DNA from: Vicinamibacterales bacterium
Lineage (GTDB): Bacteria; Acidobacteriota; Vicinamibacteria; Vicinamibacterales; SCN-69-37
Assembly: GCA_030827135.1 (NCBI GenBank)
Contig: JAURFE010000001.1
Span: 276,569-340,568 of the forward strand
Reading direction: 5' to 3'
Length of the DNA stretch: 64,000 nucleotides
Below are positions 9,113 through 16,172 of this stretch, piece after piece. The notes beneath the pieces are model-generated. The model did not search any database. It was given only the letters and a program-made list of their open reading frames with translations, and was not told the DNA's origin. Both the position numbers and the translations under genes were made by a program. Positions within the stretch are counted from its first letter, which is position 1. Each line of letters starts with the position of its first letter.

Positions 9113-10147
9113 CTATCGAGCCCCGTAATCCCGTTCGCCGCGCTGCGGCCGCAACATCAGATCTCCCACCGCCGCCCGGGGGCTCTTGCGCCCTTCAAGC
9201 ACGTCCGCGATCTGGCTCGCAATCGGCAGCTCAACGCCGAACTTCGCGCCAAGAGCCAGCGCCGCCGATGTCGTGCGCACGCCCTCGGCCACCATGCGCA
9301 TGCCTGCAAGCACATCCGCCAGCGGCCGGCCGCGCCCCAGTTCGATCCCCACGTGTCGATTGCGACTCAGGGAGCCCGTGCAGGTCAGCACCAGATCGCC
9401 GAGGCCGCTCAGCCCGGCAGGCGTCTCACGCTGTCCGCCCATCGCACACGACAGACGGGCAATCTCGGCCAGGCCACGGGTGATGAGCGCGGACATCGCG
9501 TTGTGTCCCAACCCGAGGGACTCCACGACACCGGCCGCAATCGCGATGATGTTCTTCAGCGCGCCGCTGATTTCGACGCCCACGACATCGGTCGATCCAT
9601 ACAGGCGGAACTGCGGACCGCGAAACTGATCCTGCACCGCCACCATCGCCGCATCGTCGTGCGACGCCGCCACGAGTGCGGTGGGCAGGCGTTGCGCGAC
9701 CTCCGCTGCAAAACTCGGCCCGGACAGCACCACGACCGGGTACTGTCCGCCGGTCTCCTCGACAATCACTTCCGACATGCGCGTGAGCGTGTCGGCTTCG
9801 ATCCCTTTGGTCGCACTCACAAAGATGGTGCCCGGCTCCACGAGCGGCGCGGCCTGCCGCACCACCGCGCGCAACCCGTGCGAGGGCACCGCCACGATCA
9901 CGTACCGTGCGCCCGCCAACGCGCCGGCGAGCGACGACGTGGCGCGCACCTGCGCCGGAAACGTCACATCAGGGAGATAGGTCGGATTCGCGCGGCGTTC
10001 GGCCATCGCGGCCAGCAACGCGGCGTCCCGGCCCCAGAGCGCGACCTGGTGCCCGACACTTCCAAGCTGAATGGCGAGCGCCGTGCCCCAGCTGCCCGCG
10101 CCGAGGACGGCCGCACGATGGGCGTCCTGCGAAATTCCATCCGACAT
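9113..10147 (-). CDS. gpsA: NAD(P)-dependent glycerol-3-phosphate dehydrogenase
   Basis: GpsA reduces dihydroxyacetone phosphate to sn-glycerol 3-phosphate, the backbone of phospholipids. The 344-residue protein begins at ATG 10147 (MSDGISQDAHRAAVLGAG). The NAD-binding GAGSWGTALAIQL is at the N-terminus, catalytic lysine lies in GALKNIIAIAAG, and the C-terminal domain contains GLGDLVLTCTG. Its stop is immediately followed by the ftsY start. Upstream, a 60-base double-hairpin element separates it from cinA, so it may be partly uncoupled from that gene. With pgpA nearby, the string has a phospholipid-synthesis theme. Confidence 0.96.
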   Translation of the reverse strand: MSDGISQDAHRAAVLGAGSWGTALAIQLGSVGHQVALWGRDAALLAAMAERRANPTYLPDVTFPAQVRATSSLAGALAGARYVIVAVPSHGLRAVVRQAAPLVEPGTIFVSATKGIEADTLTRMSEVIVEETGGQYPVVVLSGPSFAAEVAQRLPTALVAASHDDAAMVAVQDQFRGPQFRLYGSTDVVGVEISGALKNIIAIAAGVVESLGLGHNAMSALITRGLAEIARLSCAMGGQRETPAGLSGLGDLVLTCTGSLSRNRHVGIELGRGRPLADVLAGMRMVAEGVRTTSAALALGAKFGVELPIASQIADVLEGRKSPRAAVGDLMLRPQRGERDYGAR

Positions 10148-10171
10148 CTGGACAATTCTAGGGCCAAACGT

Positions 10172-10231
10172 GGGGCGCGCCGGGTTGCAGCGCGCCAACA
10201 CGACGCACTACAACCCGGTGCACCCTACGTA
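10172..10231. repeat. Intergenic double-hairpin element (cinA/gpsA)
   Basis: On the minus strand this reads TACGTAGGGTGCACC, an imperfect hairpin whose right arm is AGTGCGTC, then GTGTT, then a GGCGCGC/GCGCGCC hairpin. The 14 bases CGTGTTGGCGCGCT are identical to the element at 58669. The cinA stop codon TAG (10225-10227) is part of the element's GTAGGG head. There is no T-run, so it is not a classical terminator. It resembles a REP/BIME-type interspersed palindrome. Confidence 0.8.
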
Positions 10232-11544
10232 CAGCCCTCCGCGCACGCGCGCCGCAGAAGATCGAGCGCGGTCTGCACGGACATCTGCCGCACCATCACC
10301 CGATCGCCGGGGAACCGAACCGTCCGGACCACATGGCGGCCATCCGGACCATCCACCGCAATCACCACCGTGCCCACCGGCTTCGCCTCGCTACCGCCCG
10401 TCGGCCCGGCGATCCCGGTTATACCCACGCCGACACTGGTCTGCAGGCGTGTCCGCACGCCGACGGCCATCGCGGACGCCACGGGTTCACTGACCGCACC
10501 GTGCGCCGCCAGCAACGACTCGGGCACACCGAGGTCGCGCACCTTCACCGCGTTGTCGTAGGCCACCACGCCGCCGGTGACCCACGCCGAACTGCCTGAC
10601 ACGTTGGTCAGCCGGCCGAGCACCAGGCCTCCGGTGCAGGATTCCGCCACCGCGACGGTGCCGCCGCGCGCCCGCAGCAGATCCCCCACCACCTCTTCGA
10701 GTTCCCGGCCATCCACGCTGAACACGGGCAGACCGATCGCGTCCGCCAGTGCCGCGACGGCCTGCTCGAGTGCGCGGTCGAGCGCGTCCCCATCGTGCCC
10801 CTTCGCCGACAAGTGCAGTTCGACCTGCCCGGGTGACGCCAGGATCGACGTGTCGATCGCAGGCGAAGCCGCGCGAAGCGGCCCGTAGATCGGCGCGGCA
10901 ATTTCATCGACGTGCGACTCGCCGCGCCCCGCAATCTTCAGCGTGCGGCGCCGCAGGTGCTGCTGACCGAATCGGGCGAGCAGCCGCGGCGCCACATGGG
11001 TATCCCACATCGGTTTCAACTCCCGCGGCGGACCCGGCAGCGCGACGATCACGCTCCGCCCCACGGCCAGCCAGAGACCCGGCGCCGTGCCATTCGGATT
11101 GTCGAGCACCGTGGCTCCCTCGGGCACCAGTGCCTGGCGCCGATTGATCGCCGGCATCGGCATCTTCCGGCGGGCAAACCGATCTGCGATCGCCGCCAGC
11201 ACCGCGGCCTCCTCGCGGAACGGCACCCCGGCGACCGCGGCCAGCGCGTCGCGCGTGAGGTCATCATCCGTCGGGCCGAGGCCACCCGTTGTGACCACCA
11301 CGTCGGCGCGGCCCACCGCCTGACGCAGAGCATCCACAAGCGCCTGGGGCCGATCACCCACCACAGCTTTGCCGAGCAGTTCGAGCCCGTGGTCGTTGAG
11401 TCGGCTCGTGAGGAAGAGCGAATTGGTATCGACGCGGAACGGCGTGAGCAATTCCGACCCGATGGCCAGAATTTCAGCGGTTGGAGAAGAAGAATCGGTC
11501 AGAGGCCCGGCCACCACCACAGGATACCGGTGACCACGACCCAT
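10225..11544 (-). CDS. cinA: CinA family protein (nicotinamide-nucleotide amidase type)
   Basis: This 439-residue protein has the two-domain CinA layout: an N-terminal molybdopterin-binding-like domain (ILAIGSELL, TTGGLGPTDDDLTRDALA) and a C-terminal CinA/PncC domain (AVAESCTGGLVLGRLTNVSG, VGITGIAGPTGGSEAKPVGT). In other bacteria such proteins salvage NMN by deamidation or hydrolyse ADP-ribose. The start is uncertain. ATG 11544 overlaps pgpA by 46 bases, and GTG codons at 11520, 11517 and 11514 or CTG at 11502 are alternatives, the last giving a CTGA overlap with the pgpA stop. Family homology begins near residue 20 of the longest form. Confidence 0.9.
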   Translation of the reverse strand: MGRGHRYPVVVAGPLTDSSSPTAEILAIGSELLTPFRVDTNSLFLTSRLNDHGLELLGKAVVGDRPQALVDALRQAVGRADVVVTTGGLGPTDDDLTRDALAAVAGVPFREEAAVLAAIADRFARRKMPMPAINRRQALVPEGATVLDNPNGTAPGLWLAVGRSVIVALPGPPRELKPMWDTHVAPRLLARFGQQHLRRRTLKIAGRGESHVDEIAAPIYGPLRAASPAIDTSILASPGQVELHLSAKGHDGDALDRALEQAVAALADAIGLPVFSVDGRELEEVVGDLLRARGGTVAVAESCTGGLVLGRLTNVSGSSAWVTGGVVAYDNAVKVRDLGVPESLLAAHGAVSEPVASAMAVGVRTRLQTSVGVGITGIAGPTGGSEAKPVGTVVIAVDGPDGRHVVRTVRFPGDRVMVRQMSVQTALDLLRRACAEGCT

Positions 11545-11954
11545 CCGTACACCCCGGCCATCACATCGTCAGCGACGATGCCGACGCCACCGGGCAGGTC
11601 TTCGAGCTGCCGGGCCGGCCAGGGTTTGATGATGTCGAAGATGCGGAAGACGAAGAAACCGATGATGGCACCGGTCGGGCCGACGCCGGTCAGGAAGAGT
11701 GTGACCAGCTGGCCCGCGACTTCGTCGATGACCACCGGGCCCGGGTCTTCGCGGTTGAGGGCTGCGGCCGTGACGCCCGACGCCCAGACACCGATCAGGA
11801 TAATCGCGGCAAGCAGCCCGAGCTGCCAGGCCCAGAGCCAGTGACGCGTCAGCAGATACACGCCGACGCCGACTGCGGACCCGACTGTGCCTGGCGCGAT
11901 GGGGAAAAACCCCGCGCCACCCACCGTGGCGAGGATCACGCCGAGTCGGGTCAC
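11499..11954 (-). CDS. pgpA: Phosphatidylglycerophosphatase A
   Basis: PgpA dephosphorylates phosphatidylglycerophosphate at the inner membrane. The 151-residue protein begins with VTRLGVILATVGGAGFFPIA, so the start is GTG 11954, which overlaps the upstream RDD gene stop as GTGA. Family motifs are GFFPIAPGTVGSAVG, VIDEVAGQLVTL and FRIFDIIKPWPARQLEDLPG, then GIVADDVMAGVYG. There are about four hydrophobic segments. The open frame extends upstream to 12413, but those residues are the RDD gene read in the wrong frame. It forms a phospholipid theme with gpsA two genes downstream. Confidence 0.93.
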   Translation of the reverse strand: MTRLGVILATVGGAGFFPIAPGTVGSAVGVGVYLLTRHWLWAWQLGLLAAIILIGVWASGVTAAALNREDPGPVVIDEVAGQLVTLFLTGVGPTGAIIGFFVFRIFDIIKPWPARQLEDLPGGVGIVADDVMAGVYGWVVVTGILWWWPGL

Positions 11955-12985
11955 ACCCGCACCACGCGCGTGTGGGCCACCCGATCGTGCACGGCAAGGC
12001 CGTGGCCGACAAACGCGGCCACCAGTCCGGCGCCCAGCGGCAGCATCGACAGGGCGCGCACACACGCCTGACGGACCGACACGCGGGCGACCTCGCCGTG
12101 CGGCACAACAGGCACCACACGGAGGCCCATCACCATCTTCCCGATGGTCTGACCGCTGGCCGCGGTGAACATCAGTTCGTAGCCCACGCCAATCAGCGCG
12201 AAAAACGCCACCATCGGAATCAGCGGCAACTCCACGACACCGGCGAGGGGCAGCTCGGCAAAATGCAGGGTGAACACGACGGTGGCCAGAGCGATGCCCC
12301 CCAGGACACCGGCATCGATCGCGGCGGCCGCGGCGCGCGGCCCAGCGGCCATCGGCATCGTCAGCGGGGTGGGCACCGCCGCGGCGGGCTCGACAGAAGG
12401 CTCGTACTGCCACAACACGGGCTCGGTGTGCTGCGGGGTCGGCCGAACCGGGGCCTCCACCGCATCCCCCATCGAATCCAGGAGCGTCGGAGCCTGTGAC
12501 GTCGCGTACTTGGCACGCAGTTTCGCAGGGTCCGGGGTGGTCCGACGCACCGCAAGGGGCGCACGCGGACGCTGCGGCACCTTCACCATCGGCTCCAGAT
12601 CTTCGTCGGTCTCCGCCATGTCGCGCACAAACAACGGCAATTCGGCGGTCATCGGCACCGCCGCGACCGGCGCAGGCGCAGGAGCGGGAGCGGGAGCGGG
12701 GGCAACGCGCACCACAGGCTTTGCGATCGCGGGCGGCGTCATGGTGGCGACGCCACCGGTTTCTTCCCTGGACATCATCGATCGATGGATTGAGACAGGC
12801 GCCGGGTCCGGCTCCTGGGGCCGGTCAAGATGCAGGTCAAACTCGTCGAGGGGATCGCCGCCAGAGGCCGTATCCCGCAGCGGCATGTCGCCGAGCGTCA
12901 GATCGTCAATCGACAGATCGTGCCCGCAGTTCCGGCAGCGCGGTTCCGGTTCAAAACTCAAATAGCTGCACTTGGTGCATCTCAT
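11951..12985 (-). CDS. Zinc-ribbon RDD-family membrane protein
   Basis: The 344-residue protein has three parts. An N-terminal zinc ribbon comes first (CTKCSYLSF, then CRNCGHDLS, residues 3-24). A long, poorly conserved linker follows, with an alternating Pro-Ala tract near 95-110. The C-terminal RDD domain (about 215-344) has three hydrophobic segments and the usual GQTIGKMVMGLRVV motif. RDD proteins are small membrane proteins of mostly unclear role; some act in ion exchange. The start is ATG 12985, in an ATGA overlap with the gene upstream, and its stop overlaps pgpA's GTG. The exact function is unknown. Confidence 0.8.
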   Translation of the reverse strand: MRCTKCSYLSFEPEPRCRNCGHDLSIDDLTLGDMPLRDTASGGDPLDEFDLHLDRPQEPDPAPVSIHRSMMSREETGGVATMTPPAIAKPVVRVAPAPAPAPAPAPVAAVPMTAELPLFVRDMAETDEDLEPMVKVPQRPRAPLAVRRTTPDPAKLRAKYATSQAPTLLDSMGDAVEAPVRPTPQHTEPVLWQYEPSVEPAAAVPTPLTMPMAAGPRAAAAAIDAGVLGGIALATVVFTLHFAELPLAGVVELPLIPMVAFFALIGVGYELMFTAASGQTIGKMVMGLRVVPVVPHGEVARVSVRQACVRALSMLPLGAGLVAAFVGHGLAVHDRVAHTRVVRV

Positions 12986-13764
12986 CGTCGTCCCTCCACA
13001 CCCGCCAGCAACACCCGTTGAATCTCCACCCGCAACCTATCGGCATCAGCCCGTTCGGCCTGTTCAGGATTCACGCGCTCCAGAGCACCGAGTGCCTCGG
13101 CCAGGCGTCCGCGGGCGTACAACGCACGCGCCCGGATCAGCGCCACTTCTGCCGTTGTCGGCACCGGCACGACCACCACGGCGGGGGCCTGGACGGGAGC
13201 GTCCGGAACCGAGGCGACGCCGAGCCAGTTCCGGACCGCCGGACTGGCCCCGAGGACAAACAGGCACAACACCGCAGCAGCCGTCACGGCATACCGCAGC
13301 CGGATGCGGTAGTTCGCCAGGGCCAGCCCATGCCGCCACCAGGCCGGGGGCTCCGTCGGGGCCGCATGAATCCGCTGGGAGCCGCCGTTCGCCCGTTCAA
13401 ACCGTTCCAGCCGCAACCGAAGCGCGGCCGTGCGCTCGTCGTCACCGGTCGCGGCAATGACGGCGGTCAACCGGACCCGCGCTTCAACCGCCAGACCTTC
13501 GTCGAGCAGCCGCGCGGCAGCCTGCAGGGACTCATCCGCCCGGCGCTGGCGTTCCGCAATCGCGCCCCGAGCCCGCTCGATGTAGGCCCGTGCGCTGACG
13601 TGATGGCGGTCAAGAAACAACACGCGCGTCCAGAGGTGGATCGCGTGTTCGAACTGCCCGTCAAAGTAGTGCTCCAACCCCTCAATCAGCAGCGCGTCGA
13701 CGCGCGGATCCCCCCCGGATGGTCCATCCGGCGTCAGGTCAGCGCGGCGCGTGGGATCAGTCAT
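12982..13764 (-). CDS. Membrane protein with TPR-like helical repeats
   Basis: This 260-residue protein starts at ATG 13764 (MTDPTRRADLTPDG); the frame is open 15 codons further but without a convincing start. It has a helical repeat region in the N-terminal half (LIEGLEHYFDGQFEHAIHLW looks like a tetratricopeptide helix pair), one transmembrane segment near 160-180 (AVTAAAVLCLFVLGA), and a further TPR-like pair at the C-terminus (ARALYARGRLAEALGALERV). This suggests an anchored scaffold with helical repeats on both sides of the membrane. It is the first gene of the minus-strand string, coupled by ATGA to the RDD gene. No enzyme signature was seen. Confidence 0.7.
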   Translation of the reverse strand: MTDPTRRADLTPDGPSGGDPRVDALLIEGLEHYFDGQFEHAIHLWTRVLFLDRHHVSARAYIERARGAIAERQRRADESLQAAARLLDEGLAVEARVRLTAVIAATGDDERTAALRLRLERFERANGGSQRIHAAPTEPPAWWRHGLALANYRIRLRYAVTAAAVLCLFVLGASPAVRNWLGVASVPDAPVQAPAVVVVPVPTTAEVALIRARALYARGRLAEALGALERVNPEQAERADADRLRVEIQRVLLAGVEGRR

Positions 13765-13844
13765 GGTCAGTACGGCGCGGAGTGTACCAACTCGCGATCG
13801 GAAGTACAAGCCCAGAATGAAGGCCAGCGTAGAATGTCCGGGTC

Positions 13845-14741
13845 ATGGCCATCATCGAGTGCATTCCAAACATCAGCGAAGGGCGCCGGCGGGAAGTGCT
13901 GGACGCGTGTGCGGCGGCGATTCAGGGTGCGGGAGCCAGGTTGCTCGACGTGAAGCCTGATGCGACCCACCACCGGACGGTGTTCAGCTACGCCGGCTCG
14001 GCCGCCGAGGTGAAAGCCGCGACGTTGGCGCTCTTCGATCAGGCCCTCGCGACGATCGACCTCCGGGAGCACAGCGGCGAACATCCGCGGCTCGGGGCCG
14101 TCGACGTGGTGCCGTTTGTGCCGATTGAGGGCGCGACGATGGCCGACTGCGTGGCTCTGGCGACGGAAGTCGCCGCCGAAGTCGCGGCGCGACACGGCCT
14201 GCCGATCTATCTGTACGAAGAGGCGGCGTCCTCCCCCGCTCGTCGCAACCTCGAGGACATCCGCCGGGGCGAGTTCGAAGGCCTGGCGGCAAAGATCGCC
14301 ACACCCGGATGGGCACCTGACTTCGGCCCGGCCACGGCCCACGTCTCGGCCGGGGCCTCGGTCGTCGGCGCGCGCATGCCGCTGATCGCCTACAACATCA
14401 ACCTGGCCACCGACCGCCTCGACGTGGCAAAGAAGATCGCCAACGCCGTGCGCCACAGTTCCGGTGGCTTCCGCTACGTGAAGGCCATGGGCCTGGCCCT
14501 CGAAGACCGCGGTATCGTGCAGGTGTCGATGAACCTGACCAACTACGAAAAGACCCCGATTTTCCGCGTCTTCGAAACCGTCAAACGCGAAGCCGCGCGT
14601 TACGGCGTGTCGGTGCTGGAGAGTGAAATCATCGGCCTCGTTCCGTCAGCAGCACTGACCCGGTCGGCCGCCTGGTTCCTGCAGGTCTCGGATTTCACGG
14701 ACGCGCAGGTGCTCGAGAACGCGTTGCGCAATTCGCAGTAG
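13845..14741 (+). CDS. ftcD: Glutamate formimidoyltransferase
   Basis: The enzyme transfers the formimino group of formimino-L-glutamate to tetrahydrofolate in histidine breakdown. The 298-residue protein covers the formiminotransferase N and C subdomains: MAIIECIPNISEGRR at the start, REHSGEHPRLGAVDVVPFVP near 67-86, and NINLATDRLDVAKKIANAVR in the second half. The cyclodeaminase domain of the vertebrate enzyme is absent, as in many bacteria. No hut genes are close by. It is divergent from 13764 with 80 bases between, and its TAG stop is the first codon of a double-hairpin element. Confidence 0.92.
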   Translation: MAIIECIPNISEGRRREVLDACAAAIQGAGARLLDVKPDATHHRTVFSYAGSAAEVKAATLALFDQALATIDLREHSGEHPRLGAVDVVPFVPIEGATMADCVALATEVAAEVAARHGLPIYLYEEAASSPARRNLEDIRRGEFEGLAAKIATPGWAPDFGPATAHVSAGASVVGARMPLIAYNINLATDRLDVAKKIANAVRHSSGGFRYVKAMGLALEDRGIVQVSMNLTNYEKTPIFRVFETVKREAARYGVSVLESEIIGLVPSAALTRSAAWFLQVSDFTDAQVLENALRNSQ

Positions 14742-14796
14742 GGCGCGCCGAACTTGAGCGCGCCGCCACGGCGCCCTTACCCCCAGGGCGCCCTAC
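14739..14796. repeat. Intergenic double-hairpin element between convergent stops
   Basis: This reads GTAGGGCGCGCC-gaacttga-GCGCGCC, then GCCAC, then GGCGCCCT-tacccccc-type loop-AGGGCGCCCTAC. That is two stable GC hairpins joined by 5 bases. It exactly fills the space between two convergent genes: the TAG of ftcD (14739-14741) and the TAG of the response regulator (CTA at 14793-14795) are the two ends of the element. It has the same hairpin-5-hairpin layout as the elements at 10172 and 58669. It might serve as a two-way transcription or RNA-decay barrier, but there is no T-run. Confidence 0.85.
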
Positions 14797-16166
14797 ATAC
14801 GGGTGGGCTCCAGCCCCAGCCCTTTCATCTTCCGATAGAGATTCGACCGCTCGACGCCGAGCACATCGGCCGTGCGCGAGATATTGCCGTCGCAGGCAGC
14901 GAGCGCCGCGCGGATGTATTCGCGCTCCCAGTCGTCGCGGGCGCTGTAGAGCGGCAGCAGGGTCTCGGAAATGGCGGGCGCCACGACACCTCGCAGATGG
15001 GAAGGCGACGTCACGCCGAGGAACGCCAGGTCCGCGCCTGAAATCTGCTCGCCGCGCACCATGATCATCACGCGCTCGATCACGTTGCGCAGTTCGCGCA
15101 CGTTGCCGGGCCAGCGAAACGCCCGCAGCACGCCCTCCGCCTCCGGTGTCAGCTGCTTCAACCGCCGCCCGTACTCGCGCGCGATCTCGGTGACAAAATG
15201 TCGCGCCAGCAACACCACGTCGTCGCCCCGCTCACGCAGCGGCGGCACATGAATCGGAATGACGTTCAGACGGAAGAACAGGTCCTCGCGGAAGCGGCCC
15301 CCACGAATCTCATCGAGCAAATCCTTGTTGGTGGCGGCGATGATGCGCACGTCGACACGCACACTATGTTGCCCGCCAACCGGCTCGATCACCTGCTCCT
15401 GCAATGCGCGCAGCACCTTGGCCTGCGTCTTGAGACTCATGTCCCCGATCTCGTCGAGGAACAACGTGCCGCTGTGCGCCAGCTCGAACTTGCCGCGCCG
15501 ATCGGCCACCGCACCGGTGAACGCCCCACGGGTGTGCCCGAACAGTTCCGATTCGATCAGTTCTTCGGGAATCGCCGCACAGTTCACCTCGATGAACGGC
15601 TTCTCCTGCCGCTGACTCAACAGGTGGATGTGTCGCGCCACCAGTTCCTTGCCCGTGCCGTTTTCGCCCGAGATGAGCACACGGCCATTGGTCGGCGCCG
15701 CCATCGCAATCTGTTCCCGCAGCCTTCCAATCACGGAACTTCCGCCGATGATGACGAAGCGGCGGTCGACGCGGGCCCGCAGCGCCCGGTTCTCAGCCTC
15801 GAGTTGGTGCTGCCGGATGGCGTTCCGCACGACGAGCACGGTCTTCTCGAGCGAGAGGGGCTTTTCGATGAAGTCGAACGCGCCCAGTTTGGTGGCGCGC
15901 ACCGCGTTTTCGATGTTGCCGTGGCCGGAGATCATGATGACCTCGGCTTCAAGGCCCCGTGCGCGCAACTGCTCCAGTGTGTCCAGTCCGTCGAGACCAG
16001 GCAGCCAGATGTCGAGCAGCAACACGTCGTACGCCTTGCGACGGACCTGGTCGAGGCATGCCTCGCCGCTGTCCACGGTATCCACCTGATACCCCTCGTC
16101 CCGAAGGACGCCGGCCAGCGACGACCGCACTCCAGCTTCGTCGTCAACGATGAGAATGACAGCCAT
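14793..16166 (-). CDS. ntrX: Sigma-54-dependent response regulator, NtrX-like
   Basis: This 457-residue NtrC-family regulator has three parts. The receiver domain (about 3-120) has acidic residues in LIVDDEAG, the phosphoacceptor Asp in VLLLDIWLPG and Lys in FIEKPLS. The AAA+ domain has GENGTGKE, the sigma-54 contact loop GAFTGA, GTLFLDEIGDM and FREDLFFRLNVIPI. The C-terminal Fis-type helix-turn-helix is GNISRTADVLGVERSNLYRK. It should activate sigma-54 promoters when phosphorylated by the kinase encoded just upstream (6 bases between genes). The NtrX assignment rests on the neighbouring NtrY-type kinase and DUF4390 gene; the target genes are unknown. Confidence 0.93.
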   Translation of the reverse strand: MAVILIVDDEAGVRSSLAGVLRDEGYQVDTVDSGEACLDQVRRKAYDVLLLDIWLPGLDGLDTLEQLRARGLEAEVIMISGHGNIENAVRATKLGAFDFIEKPLSLEKTVLVVRNAIRQHQLEAENRALRARVDRRFVIIGGSSVIGRLREQIAMAAPTNGRVLISGENGTGKELVARHIHLLSQRQEKPFIEVNCAAIPEELIESELFGHTRGAFTGAVADRRGKFELAHSGTLFLDEIGDMSLKTQAKVLRALQEQVIEPVGGQHSVRVDVRIIAATNKDLLDEIRGGRFREDLFFRLNVIPIHVPPLRERGDDVVLLARHFVTEIAREYGRRLKQLTPEAEGVLRAFRWPGNVRELRNVIERVMIMVRGEQISGADLAFLGVTSPSHLRGVVAPAISETLLPLYSARDDWEREYIRAALAACDGNISRTADVLGVERSNLYRKMKGLGLEPTRM

Positions 16167-16172
16167 GCCCGA

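Noticed and set aside
8279-10561. 760-codon plus-strand open frame over ftsY and gpsA
   Set aside because: It runs antisense across two firmly identified genes and their junction, so it cannot be a real protein of its own.
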